Of a stretch of 64,000 nucleotides of DNA, positions 35,890 through 48,990 are shown piece after piece. The notes beneath the pieces are model-generated. The model had not been told where the DNA came from. It was given only the letters and a program-made list of their open reading frames with translations, and made no database searches. The DNA is from Schistosoma haematobium. Its lineage: Eukaryota; Platyhelminthes; Trematoda; Strigeidida; Schistosomatidae. The position numbers and the translations under genes are program-made. How positions within the stretch are numbered: the stretch's first letter is position 1; each line of letters starts with the position of its first letter. The stretch covers positions 21,160,536 through 21,224,535 of the forward strand of contig NC_067198.1 of the NCBI RefSeq assembly GCF_000699445.3, given 5' to 3'.

Positions 35890-36159
35890 TTTATTATTTA
35901 CTTCAGATCATAAAAATTTAAAGCATAAAAACTGAAATTGAATACTTTTGTTCAACTTTAAATGAACAAATACTATTCCAAAAATTCCTGCTGTGGTTTT
36001 CTACCAAATCAATCAGATTAGTACTGAAAGAAATTGAAAATAAAGCGTAAATAATTGTTTGGTTTTGCTCAGTTTGTAAAGTTTTCATTTTGATAACACT
36101 TATGGAAACAACATTGGAGATTTTAAATATATATACAATTTTCCCGGAGTTCTGACCAT

Positions 36160-36430
36160 TGGAGATTAATCATGTTGGGAGTGAAACAAGCAACAACTAT
36201 GGTAGGGGATGATGATCACACAGTTTCGTTGATTGATTGATGTTAGAAATGTAAATCATTCAATTCAAACTCAGTAATATATAGATGAAATGTTAACTGA
36301 GAGGCCTGAAGTTTCTCGGTTCTATTGGTAGTAAGTTCGTAGATGTACACTACGGGAAAGCCACATACTAGGCCAAAATAGCTGTTCAGTTCCTTCTAGC
36401 TTTCCCTGACTATTTAACGAAAGTCAGTTC
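36160..36430 (+). repeat. Very diverged hammerhead-element remnant
   Basis: GATTGATTGATGTTAGAAATG, an ACTCAGTAATATATAGATG box and ACATACTAGGCCAAAATAGC followed by TGTTCAGTTCCTTCTAGC follow the order of the E family (5' joint, A box, stem II with GAAA, 3' arm). The core is destroyed. Low certainty. Confidence 0.4.
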
Positions 36431-39400
36431 ATGTAATAAAACTAGAAAACTGAAGATTATTATACACCAGAAAATGATCGTCTACTTCATTTTCAAATTG
36501 ATTCACTCGGAAAAAATGGGAAGTTAAGAAAAAATTCACTGTCACCTAAGATATTAAAAACATATTGTATTCTATTCGCAAATAGAATCCTGATTTCAGT
36601 GCATCATGTAAAAACGTTGTAAACAGTTCGCCTTTTTAGATGCTCCATTAAATCTTATTTAAGATAATTCGACATAATTTAAATATCGTCATAGTGATAA
36701 AAAAAGAACAACGGTAGTTCCCTTCTGTTTTAATGCATGACTTCATCAATCTCAGCAAATTCGAAAATTAAAGTGATCAAGGGGTATAGTGATTTAATAT
36801 TTCAATGAATGTAATAATATACGAAATAAATGGTGTATCATCGTCATATAAACGATTATTTAGTGCACAATCAAATAACTGATCATGTTGAATGATGAAG
36901 GGACACTGATGAAACTTACCAAAAGTATATAAAGACTAAGAATATCAAGAACATTTGGTCAACTCAAATTATATTTACATATATTACTAACCTTAACTAT
37001 AAACAAATGAATAAAAGTTAGACAACTAAATTATATCCAGTCGCAAATAAATTACCCCTATGAACTTTCTTTTCTTTAACAGTCCATTTACGTAAATTAT
37101 TCAATTAGTTGAGAATTTCTAGTGTCAAACAATTTTTATGTTCCATTACAAACAAGGATTTATTAGATTCATTTTCATGAATTGAGAATACTTGACTTCA
37201 GGATTTACGGTATCTAAAATTCACGTTCATATTGAGTAAAGCATAAAACTACAAAATAGTCAAGATGAATTAGTTTATAAGATAACAGAGGAGATTTCTA
37301 AATCAAGTAAGTGCATTTGTTTGTGTTGTTCTATCTGCGATAGATAGTTTAGTTTTGAAACTTTCACATTCATTCTGAACAACATCATCAGAACCTACTT
37401 CATGTTGAAATAGGTAGTTTTAAGTTATGGCTAGTAAATAAATTTAAATTTTTTTAGTGGGAACTTCAGTAGACAGAGCTTTTCATTATTTCTGGACTAC
37501 GAAATTAGAATTAGTACTATTTTGATTAGAGACAATTAAAAATAAGCTTAAGCTGTAGGATTCTTGATAGTCATCTTCATACACTACAACTCAATAAGAA
37601 ATAAAACCGCTTTTCATTTTGATCTATTGAAGAAAGGAAAATACTTCTAACCAATAGCAAAAGTGCTTGATTAAAACTCTCCAGATAAGTCTATTCGAAT
37701 ACTTCTAGATTCTGTTTTATAAAATATCACTTATGTACCACACAACTGAATCTAATTTCAAAGATCATTGTTTTAGCGTTTGCACTGGAAAAAAAATACC
37801 ATAGTCTTTATTCTAAAAACCAAATGGCCAGTTCATTTTTATAGTATACTGACTTGTTCTTTTTTCTGGCAAGATGACCTAAGTAATAAAAAACTGATTG
37901 ATTGTAAGTTCAGTGAAATGTAATTACTTATTTATTGATTTTTTAAAAAGGTTAATCGATAAGACATTTAGAACGCTAATATATTGTATATTCAAAGATC
38001 TGTAAACAATTTGTGATTGATTTTACTCATTTTGAAACTAAATAGAAACGTCCTTTCCAGATGTGATTTCGCACGCGTTAATGCTTACTTTGCTAAGACT
38101 TTTGATATGACCATTTGGAACTTTGACCAAAATTTCAGTCTTTGAAAGTATCACATATTTCGTCTGAAGTATATTTAAGTTAACTGACAGTAAAAGACGG
38201 CGGAAATGTTTTCGATATGTTATTAAACCACTAAAAACAGATGACTCACTTAACGGTAGCCATTTATAACCTAAAAGCAATTATATTTAACACAGAAACA
38301 TTATCCTGATACCCCAAAAAACATGATATACTATTCAGACTAAGGATAAGTAACAGTCATAGGGGACTACAGTATCTCCTATTGGGAATACCGAATAATA
38401 GGCGTTTGTGTAACTCACTCTAGCATGTTAGTTTCCTGAAATTTCATGAATCTATTCCATGGTTTATCTTTCATAAACTGATCCTATTTATTTGATTTCA
38501 ATAATAAATATAAACCATTTTACTTAGATATGATTTATAATTTCAAAGCCTATTTGATAAATAAATGGAAAGTTATTTTCGTGTCAAACATTACTATCTT
38601 TCAAAAACAGAAAATAGATTCGTATTATGTATATTACTAAAGTTGGAGTATATATTTCTATGATGTCAAAGCTACAACATCAAATGAGATCTAATCTTTC
38701 ACTTTACTAATGATCTACCAGTAAATTTAAACATATTTTCTCAGGTTCACAATACATTCCACAGTTGTGGACATTCTCTAGACACGAAACATAATTTCGT
38801 GTTCTGAACTGTAAAATATATGCTAAACAATTACTTAGATCACTTAGAGTGGAAAGTAAATACTCATTTATAAGCGTTCATAGTAAATTACTCTGTTGAA
38901 ATTTTAGTTGTAGTACTGACTTTAATCAGAGGCTCAAACCTCTAAAATGAGTGTTCAAGGTCAAACCTTACGAGTGTAATATAATACGACCGAGATCACT
39001 GATTAGCATAAAACCAAATACATCCTTTCTGGTAATTAGTATAGATTAAGGATATAATCAACAAATTACACCTTACCGATCCGCTTCATTTAACATTGAA
39101 AGAATAAAGAGGTACTTGGTAAATTATCGGGTTAAATTAGGTCTTTGAAAGTACTTTGATCACAAAAAGCATCAGTCATTCTCGTAATGATGATTTCATT
39201 TCACTAAAAATTGATTTAAAACTAACCTGACTGAATGGAAAATAGTTTCTCCTCAGCAACTCGAAGTTTTATTTGGCTTAATCTGAGAGAACAATACACA
39301 ATGTTAGAAACTAAAGGATCTGGGATTTTCGTATCACTTTTAAGTTGAAGGATTAAGTTATGAAACTCCTTCAAACTTTTACATTAATATAAAGTTTTTA

Positions 39401-42400
39401 CGACTGATAAATCAAATAAATTTTAAAAATTACGAGAAAGTTACTGGCGTAAGTTCTCTCTTTAAACCTTAATTCAAATTCACTGAACTTAGTTGTTCAG
39501 TTTATCTATAGCCTTTATAAAAATAATGGATAGCATTTTTCACACTAGCGTGGTTCACATTCTGTTTCCAAACTCCAGTTGAATGATGTATTTGAAACAA
39601 ACTTAATCTATTCTTATTGGGGTTTCGCCTATCTAGTATGCTTCTTTCAAATGGTAAAGATGTATGTGAGTCATTCTCATATATGGTAATTTTGCTCTAT
39701 TTGTTTTGATAATACTTCTAAAGCCGAATGCATTTGAAAAACGTATATGTTTAAGGATTTCGGGATAAAAAGTGTTACTTATAGCATGAAGATGTTCACT
39801 ATCATTTATCTACTGACTAAACCAACATCTATAAATAAATTTCATCCAAAGTGTAGGTAAATAATTTTTCTCGTCAGTGTTTATTTGTAATATGCAAGAA
39901 ATCAAAAAGTGATTATTATTATTAGACGGGACATGAGTTGTCATAATTTATTAGGTCTAGTTGCCCTTTTATTTTTATATATAAATGTTCTTAACAAGTA
40001 TATATGTGATCAGATTGTTCGAAATGTATTGCGCTAATACATCACATAGTTCTGATAATCTTCGTCTTATTACATTATCGAAATTAAAATACCAATGACT
40101 ACATATTGGTTTTAAATAAAATTATTTATACATCAACTGATTAGTTACCGAAACTTTTAAGCGTATTTATTGAGACTTAGAGTGTTTGTTCCGTTCCCTC
40201 AATTCAATGCTTTTCAAACTGAAGTCAGTAAGTTTGATGTTAATCAATATTAGTACTCTGTATTTCCAATCCTTTAATAATAAAATAATCGTTCTCTATT
40301 GAAATTATCATAATGAAGTCAATGTAGAATTGAGAAATTACGGGTTCGTTTAAACAATTTCATCCAGGAACACCTCTGCAAGAATAAAAGAATTGTTTAA
40401 TCAGACATTTTAAAACTTAGAAGAGAGAGAGAGTTTTTTAATACGGACTGACATCAAGTTGATGATTAATGACTATTGAATATATATATATTCGTTCACC
40501 ATCGCTTTTTGTCAAAACATTAATGGATGCCGATACTTACATGGTGATCTCTCAAACGAACACATTGGTGTTATCGAATGAATGATAAACCAATCGACGC
40601 GAAATTGCTATCTGCCCAGTTTATTTGAAGTAGTTGCTCATCTTTCACATTATCGTTATCACTGTGAAAATTTATCAAAACAAAAATATCAAGAAAATTA
40701 TATTTAAAATTCCCACATCCAGTTTCTTCCTTTCTTTTAATCATTGGAGGAGTTCAACTGAAAATTATAGTTTGTAAGCCGTTATGTATAAAATGTAGTC
40801 AGACAGTTTCGGGGTTTCGCCAAGATCAGTTTTCATTGTCTTTATCATTGACTAACATTGTTGAAGGCACTGGGAATCCGTAACCTGCCGTAAATTTCAA
40901 GAGTTTAAGTATTTGGTTACTTTATCAAAAGTTTTCCCTGTATCTGAAATGATGTTAATATCAATATTTAAGTTTGTTTGGTCATTCAATAGTCTCAAAT
41001 CCAATTTAGAACTTTTAGGCAAAACTGTTTTTAATCAGAACCTGTCAACACTTATTTTCTTATATACGAAAAATTCTATGAAACAGATGAACAATTGATC
41101 TTAAATCTGGATTAACTTCAATACTAAAATGTTATCTAGGGTCTAGTGATACAAAAATTAATGAATGTATAATTTATAAATATGGTGTTTTTCATTAGAA
41201 AATCATATTTATTCACTTTATCTCAGAAATTTCAACTAGCAAGAACAAACTAAAGCAGATATTTAGGCGGACAACTGCAATATTGAATTAACAAATGGTT
41301 TGATACAAAATTTACGAAACATGTGAAAGAAAACTAATCATAAAACAGTAACCATATGGTACAAGAGCGGATAAGATTACATATTGCAGGAGGATAAATT
41401 AATTATCCAGCATTCACACGAAATGATATTAATCGTTTAGTAGAAAGTGTTTACGACTAGATCCATTTTTTACTACAAGTTTGTATGAACCAATCTAGTT
41501 TGAATTGAAATATGTGGTGGTAATGTTTAAATGTGTATGGAAGACGTAAATGCGTATCCTACTACACTTTTCGTGCAATTAACTTTCGTGTACATTTAGC
41601 ATGAAACATCTCTGATGGGGATTTTCGGACCAGTTCAATAAAACACCATCTAAAAGAATATACTGCAGATGATCATTATTCTGCCTTATTGGCTATAGTT
41701 TATAAGAGAATTGCAAATTATCTTCACATTTAGTTTAAATGATTGTGAAAATTAATAACAGTTTACTGAAGGCAGTTAGATATTACTTATAATAACTAAG
41801 TAATTTATCTGTTTCTTTATAAGAGATACATGGTTGCATTAATCTTAGATTATGAAACACTTCAAGCATATTGTTAACCTTGAATGTTTAAAAATGGTGC
41901 TTAGAAGTGGCATTACAATGTTTAAACAAAATATTTGCACTGTTCATAGTATGAGTTATTTTCTAACTTAGAAATATCGTATTTAACCACCTGAGTTCAT
42001 CTGCAGTTTGTCGAAAGCTACGTTCACGCATGTTTCGTAATGAATTATGGATTCGATGCTATGTATTTATGATACTCTAGATATTTTCTAAAAGGATTGC
42101 TCATATAAGTACGCTAAGGATAAAAAAATAATTAATTTGGTCTGTGAACAACCCATTTATTTTTAAATAGGTAATTTTCACCATAAATTATTATCAAAAG
42201 TAATACCATTGAAAAATAAATAACCATGATACCATTATCTCTTCTTAGTTTACCTCTCATTATATGTAATTATCTTCCATTATTACAGCAAGTACAATGC
42301 TTCTAAGCCATTGAGTAAATATCTAGTAGCCTATAATCTCAACTTTATTCAAGTCAACTCTTTCATTCAGCTTTAGATGTTTAACTTTAGTGCTGAAATG

Positions 42401-42479
42401 CCAAGAAGTGAATTTATATCATCACAGATTATTTATTGATATTCATTATATAATTAAATTTTTATGTTGCTGTTACTAA

Positions 42480-43010
42480 CTTGGAGATGTCGCTTAGCTC
42501 TTCTATGCGAGTGAGTGACGATGGTTGAGCAATGCTGATGACTTCTATACAAGGACTAATAGGCCGTCCAATACTTCAAGGTTTAAAATAGTGGTCTGAT
42601 ATTGATTAGTTCATGGTTTAAATGAAAATCAAAAGTCTCCACAACTCCATACAGAAAGTCACCACGTGCTGACTGGTGACTAGTTTCGAGAGGTAATTAT
42701 CGGAGTTCTAGTGAGAAGCCGTGACCAGTGGAGTTAAGCCTTGTCGGGTGTGAGGCAATCACCCGCCGAAGACAACGGACGAAGTGTTGTGCAATATTGT
42801 GGACTGGTCGAAGTTAGACGTTAACACCGTTGGTTAAGAGGTTAAGCGTTCGCACGTAAGATCGAGGGTCGTGGTCTCGAGTCCTGCGTAGGGGACAGTG
42901 TATGAGCATTGCTTAGGAGTCCCATATTGGAACGAAACGGATGTCCAGTGCTTCCAAGTTTACAACGATGGTCTAACACTGATCGGCCCATGTTTTCAAT
43001 GTAATTCTTC
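42480..43010 (+). mobile_element. Hammerhead tRNA-like element E5, two units in direct tandem
   Basis: Unit a (about 42480-42652) is a 5'-truncated copy with CTGATGA but a ruined GAAA box, ending TCTCCACAACTCCATACAG. Unit b (about 42653-43008) follows in the same orientation. It has the 5' domain (GTGACTAGTTTCGAGAGG..), a tRNA-like unit with a deletion in the A-box region, a hammerhead at 42906-42951 and a 3' arm. In unit b the core CTGA reads CTTA, so it should be inactive. Confidence 0.75.
42906..42951 (+). ncRNA. Hammerhead ribozyme relic, E5b
   Basis: GCATTG/CAGTGC stem I (one G-U pair), CTTAGGA in place of CTGAGGA, stem II with GTCC..GGAA, GAAA, then a GTC triplet. Loss of the invariant G of the CUGA core argues against activity. 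Confidence 0.55.
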
Positions 43011-45237
43011 TAGGTTTAACCGTCTATTGAAATTGTTCGAGTTACCGTTTATTTGAAAAAAAGACTTGCAAAGTGGCTTACTTTGACATTCTGTAGTGAA
43101 AGCATTTTATATATATGTATATGCATACGGTAATTGTTCAGAAATTTAATGCATCTTTTTAAAGAGAAAATACTTATTCATTCATATGATAAACATTTAC
43201 CTATAACACTCATGATCATAGAATAAATATTTGATTAACGTAACTATCCTTGAAACAGTAAAACTAATAAAAGAAAAAAATTTCGTCCCATTAAATAATT
43301 TTTAAGTGCTGACAAATGGATTTCATTTCATTTGGCGTTAAACTATTTTCAGTGTTAAACTGAAAACAAAATAACCAGATAGCTTTCTATAAACCAATCT
43401 AAGTAATCAAGTTTTTTATTGTCATTAAATGTTAAACTCCCCTACTTTAAATTGAAAACTTTAGACGAACCCTAGTCTCAACTCCGTTTAATGGTATCCC
43501 CACTAACCAGTTACATTTATAGGACGGAAAGATTCTTATGATTGACATTTTACATGTGCAACTCGATTTCCAGAAAATAATTTGTTTCTATACTGCCATC
43601 AAGTTGAACTAACTAGGATATCGGAATTCGTTCGCATGACATCATATTTTCCCTAAAACCAATTTGATGATTACTAAAGAGGCTTGAGCTGAACTTGTTA
43701 CAAGAAAAAATTTCTCTCCTAGATCCGACTCTAAAGCGAAATTGCGCACAATTATTTTATACCACTTAAAGACACGAATACTGTTGATCTACCTAACGCT
43801 AGACAATTTGAAACCTAGAGTCAGTATATGAAGATTCATGAAGCAATGTATTTTACACTTGCTAGAAAAGGTATGTAAACAGAAGAAACTGTACAACAAC
43901 CAAATCAAGAAAGAAATCCATCTTGATTCAGTTCTCAGGTGAAACAAATAAAGAGTACAATCTTCAATAATTCGTTTAAATGTTTAGGCGTATATGAAAC
44001 AAAACTGCTACAAATTATGTATACTGTGTACTCTGATTTCTTAAGTTATAATCTTCCAACCAGAATCAAGTAAAGTTTAACCATTACACACACTCTTAGC
44101 ACACATGACTTGTCAATGTTAATCACGTTCATTTTGTCTAACATATATAATGTCCTTGCAAAATCAGCTCTAGGAATTACTTACACTTGTCATCCAAGTA
44201 TAGCTGAACAGAAATTTCTTACATTAAGTAATAAATTAATCAAAACGTACTTCTTAACCAAGTCAGAACATGACTAAATAGTTAATGAATTTATAAAATA
44301 CAATGCATAAACCTTCTTGATTTGTGAATTGGTGACATATTACTTCTGACTACTGTATTAGTTTAATTAAGATGTGATATAAGGCGAAGTACCATCAAAA
44401 CAAATAAGTGACTTTTAAAAGATACGGTAGAACAATTAAATTATTTACGGTCTTGTGACTATGATGATGGTAGTAATAGTAGTAATAGAAATAATAGTAG
44501 TAGTGTGGTGTATGCTACTTATGTCGACAGACGCAAGTAGCATGTAACACTAATCGGAAGTGGGAGCCCTGGCAGTAGAAGGCTAAAAAGATCAAGTTGA
44601 AGAGAATAGAAAGGGAAATAGAAAAGAATTGAGATTAGAAAGAATCATACAGAAGTGAGGAACAAATGATGGAAATTTGCAGACGAAGTATTCAATGTAT
44701 GGTTCACATATTTTACTAAGACATTCTGTAATTGTGTATTAAAAGTGCAATTGGTTGTCCTCGCCTGTGTTCTTGTTCATTATGGCAGTAGCAGAAAGTC
44801 AGTTACTTCAAATAACGTGTCTAAACTTCTGATGTATTTTAAAATCTGCTAACGGGAGCGATAAAAAGAACTTTTTATGCTGCAAAGCAGCGGTTAACAT
44901 TCAGTGGTTGGAACTTGTTTTCAATGTCCGTAAATATTAAGCTCCGTTCTCGGGTTGCATCTATATGCATCTACCAATTCACATTCTCTTGTGGAGCAGG
45001 GTATATAAGCATTAGCTAGATCCTGCTTTCAACTCAGATACGAAAACATGTACCAGTGTAATTCTACAAACATGAGAGGAAGACAGATAGAAGTTCAAAT
45101 TCTGAACACTTAATTAATTCCAATCACTTCACTAATCCACAGGTTAGTTTTAAGGTTTTTTGTATCCAACCCTTTAAAACAGCAGACGTTCTTGGCATCC
45201 ATGAGATAATGCTAGAACTATGTGTACACTTATTTGT

Positions 45238-45900
45238 ACTCCTTCAAACCATATGGTTAACAATGAAGGTATTCATTATTAAATATTATTTTTAAAAAAA
45301 AAGAATAATAAAATAAAATTATATTTCTGAAAATATCTAATAATTGAAATTAAACATTATACGTTGTGAAATAAAATATTTTAGATTGACAAATAATTTG
45401 ACAAGATTAATTTACTAGAATGTACTTTTAGTCAAATGATGAAGAGAGCAATTCATTTGACCCTAATTGTGTTTTTTTTTCAAACACTTCATTTGACCAC
45501 TAGAATTTCGTAATAATAATAATAATCACATTAATGTGAACACTCACATAACGCATGGACAAAATGACTAATTAGTAGACATTAAATGCCATTATTAAAT
45601 AACACCTATATTCTTCAATAAGATATTAAAGTGAAATCATATTTGTGAAATTGATAGTGACTGAAATTACATAAGTCTAACTCTGTCCTTGGTAATCTAA
45701 TCTTAGCTGCTTTAACGAAATAATCAGAATCAAGACTATCGAAAGTAAACATAACCAACAACAACAACAACAAAAACAGTTGTATTAAATATCTTTTCAA
45801 TTGTAGTGAAGTTCTAGTTCTGTTTATAATGAGGATGTGAGTCATTTGATGTGAATTATGTGCAAAGGGTGTCATATGACAGTGTCCACATTAATGTGAC

Positions 45901-45948
<48 letters not shown>

Positions 45949-46214
45949 GAAATTCTAGTGGTCAAATGAAGTGTTTGAAAAAACACAATTAGGGTCAAAT
46001 GAATTGCTCTCTTCATCATTTGACTAAAAGTACATTCTAGTAAATTAATCTTGTCAAATTATTTGTCAATCTAAAATATTTTATTTCACAACGTATAATG
46101 TTTAATTTCAATTATTAGATATTTTCAGAAATATAATTTTATTTTATTATTCTTTTTTAAAAATAATATTTAATAATGAATACCTTCATTGTTAACCATA
46201 TGGTTTGAAGGAGT
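45238..46214. mobile_element. Foldback element with about 300-bp near-perfect inverted arms
   Basis: The left arm (45238 to about 45541) starts ACTCCTTCAAACCATATGG. The right arm (about 45883-46214) ends in its complement, CCATATGGTTTGAAGGAGT. The arms match essentially base for base apart from homopolymer lengths and an internal (AAT)n, which has 5 units on the left and about 16 on the right. The 340-bp middle has only a short unrecognised minus-strand ORF (45615-45875). No target-site duplication is obvious. No transposase is encoded, so it must be non-autonomous. The Merlin relic 370 bp away is on its right side, but a relation is unproven. Confidence 0.9.
45901..45947. repeat. (ATT)n tract inside foldback right arm
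   Basis: About 16 units. The matching place in the left arm (about 45511-45525) has only five. Confidence 0.95.
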
Positions 46215-46441
46215 GAAAAGAAAAAGTGTAGAAAAGCAAAGAAGATTTATGTATGAGTGAACTAAAATTCAGTGTCGTTTAGGTCTACATATATCCATCT
46301 ACCTATTCATGATTTTTATACACTGTATACAATTCTGTTTGTATAGATTTTTAAATGCCTAAACAGTAGTAACAAAAACGACAAGAAGTAATAATAATAC
46401 GTCAATATGGTAGAGAAAAGGCACAAAAAACTAATAATAAC

Positions 46442-46442
<1 letters not shown>

Positions 46443-46479
<37 letters not shown>
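46443..46479. repeat. (AAT)n microsatellite
   Basis: About 12 AAT units just outside the foldback element and downstream of the Merlin relic. Confidence 0.95.
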
Positions 46480-46481
<2 letters not shown>

Positions 46482-46579
46482 TAGCTTGTAAGGTCATTAA
46501 AATATTACTGTGTCCTAATCAAATCATCTGTCTGCCTATACCGTTTCTATGTAAAATCGTCCATATAACTCCATATAGT

Positions 46580-47300
46580 TTTGACTCAGAATTCATTATA
46601 CGATCGAAGATAGTTTGGTAATTGAGCCCACATAGCTTCTATGTTATTATTGTGGACAACAGTTTTAGGGTTTGTAAAATTATGTTTATATAACACTACG
46701 CGATGGATATACCCATGTCTTAGAAGACACTGGTACACTATACACTTATCAGTGAGGATTATTGTTCCTGATTGTACATACTGCTTAACGATTGGCAGGT
46801 GAGTTGGTGCCTTCCTGATTATAGCGTTCTGGTAATTGCCTTTTTGTAGCCTTATCTCAGGTCCCGAAAACTCGTAATCAAGAACGAAGAAACTATCACG
46901 TCTCCAATCCACTTTTTATACTACTTCTGTACCTGTTATGTTTGCTTTCGCGAAATACAGCTTTGGCGTTTTTGGAAATCTTATCAATACCCTCAAAAAA
47001 CAGGTTTAGGTTTATTAGCATTACAGAATAAATACTTCGGCAGTATTGATACCACTGCACTACTGTATCTTTTGTTGCATCACCAAGGACAGCTGCTTGA
47101 GTGAATGACGCTTTCGAAATCCACTGAACAGACATTATCATGATTTGTCATAATGTGATTTTCAGATGTTCGAGGAATGAACCTGTTCTTATTGATCTTT
47201 TCTTCCAACGAATAAGGATAAAAAAACAGCCTCATCTCATGACATTGTCCCTTGTCTGAATTCCCTGTGATTGTCTAACTAAAATTAATCCATGATGTTA
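46580..47300 (-). pseudogene. Merlin (IS1016/ISXO2-like) DNA transposase relic
   Basis: Two overlapping minus-strand frames carry the transposase. The first (47141-46896) has WISKASFTQAAVLGDATKDT and VVQWYQYCRSI, which resemble the helix-turn-helix 'vsxxTvxxWyxxcR' block. The second (46912-46586) has a DDE-fold segment with GTIILTDKCIVYQCL, GYIHRVVLYKHNF.NP and NNNIEAMW, giving the second Asp and the N-I-E end of the catalytic triad. Farther 5' HEMRLFF (about 47235) may be the N-terminal domain. A frameshift at about 46900 and loss of the first-Asp block make it inactive. I did not find terminal inverted repeats. Merlin elements are known in schistosomes. Confidence 0.8.
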
Positions 47301-48629
47301 AATATGAAATTCAGCAATCTCCATAATACCCCATAATAAGTACTTTCTCACTAAGATGTTTAATAAACGAGATCAATGTATTTGTAAAGATACACATCAG
47401 TGTCCTGAACTCAACAGGAAATCCCTTTATAGTCAATATTCAACATTTAAAGTTGGTTACTGAGATTTAAATATAATGTTACGTTCGTATGGTTTTTTTT
47501 CGTTAACAATTATTAACATGAAATAGGGTAATCCTATAAGACAAATTCTGCTTCCGAAGAAAAGTGTGTTAAGAAATAATAAGTATGTAGTTGTTCTATG
47601 TTAAGTCATTTTATTTCTAAGTTTTCGGATTACGCAATGTTATTAAACAGAAATCAAGAGTGGTTTGACTGTCTGAACTAATAACTTGTGAGCTGATTCA
47701 GTCATGTGATCAGTTAAATTGAACTAGATATAGCTACACCTGATTATCAATGTTACAAAAGTGGCTTGAATTTATTTAATTGTTGTTTTGTGAAGGCGTA
47801 ACAGCCGAATACAGCTGATATGGTTTTTAACTTCTAATTATGTTGGTTTTCAGTGTGTTATTCCTCAACTCACCTAAAATCAAATGACTAAGAATCAGTT
47901 TAACTGTTTTTAAATGTATATATCCAGCATTGAAATTCGGTTTTAGCATTATGAAGGTTTTTTTAAATAAATTCTTGCCAAGTGATTTACCTATGTTTAA
48001 TTTAAGTCTATTCTTTTCATTCTCTATGCACCGGAAAAGTTTTACTGATAACCTTCCCGTTTTCATTTAGGTACTTTTTCTGAGCTCTAACTGATTACAG
48101 TAAACGCTCAGTCTTGTTCGAAACAAGGATATTAGCTATTCAGTTTTCGATTATTCACAAAGACTTCCGAAATAATTTTTTATATAAATATCCACTATTT
48201 TCTTTCACTGCTTTTATGGATTATTTGACTATCTTAATAAACCACTAGAAAATCATGAAGATAACTGTCATTTGATACTTTAGGTGACATATCTCTCTTC
48301 CGAAAGTTACATAGTGAGTCGCTGTATTTATAACAGTTTCTCGATTATGATCTGGTGGACAGTTTGATTTGTGTCTTGTATTCATGTCTGATGTGAGTGT
48401 GAGCACTGATTAATATATTTAGCAACATAGGCTACTCTTCAGATGGAACCAAACAAGTTTTCTTTTTGACTGACAGTAATCAATAAAATAAAACTCAGGA
48501 AAGGAATTTGGAGAGCTTAATGAACTGATTACTTAAAAGCTGTTATATCCCGATGAGAATTATAAATGTTTATTTTTGGGAACTATTTATGGATCAATAC
48601 CATATATATATATTACTGTATAATTGTTA

Positions 48630-48990
48630 AGTAGCTAAGCTATGTATATTCATGTTCCTCTTATTAAAAGTTTCATTTTGACTCATAGACTATTATTATA
48701 CGATCTACCATTCTTGAGTTATGCGCAGTCTATTAATTACAGTCTCCCATATCCACAGCCACGTTTGGCTAGATCTTGTACAAATGTTATTTTCTATTTT
48801 ATGGTACGATGTGGTCTGTTTGGTTTGCATATAAACCCAGTACGTTTGAAATGTATGATTCATATCTCAGAAGTTCAGATTGGTGTTCTGGACTCAACAG
48901 GCAGGGCTAGGCAGGAAAGAGGACTGATAAAGACTCTGAACTGCTCGTACGGGTTTACGCGTCATTGGTCCGGTCTATAAATCACTGTTC
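48630..48990 (+). repeat. Dispersed repeat, plus copy of family also at 2.9-3.4 kb
   Basis: Inverted relative to the copy at 2900-3420, about 75-80% alike by eye. It continues into TTGGTCCGGTC. The 112-codon open frame here is the better-preserved version of the frame in the other copy. I do not recognise the product and favour a non-coding repeat. Confidence 0.6.

Noticed and set aside
38038..38280. 80-codon minus-strand frame
   Set aside because: No recognisable motif, no splice context, length within chance for this composition.
45615..45875. 86-codon minus-strand frame in the foldback middle
   Set aside because: Leu-rich run encoded by (CAA)n-like sequence, no recognisable domain, no other coding evidence.
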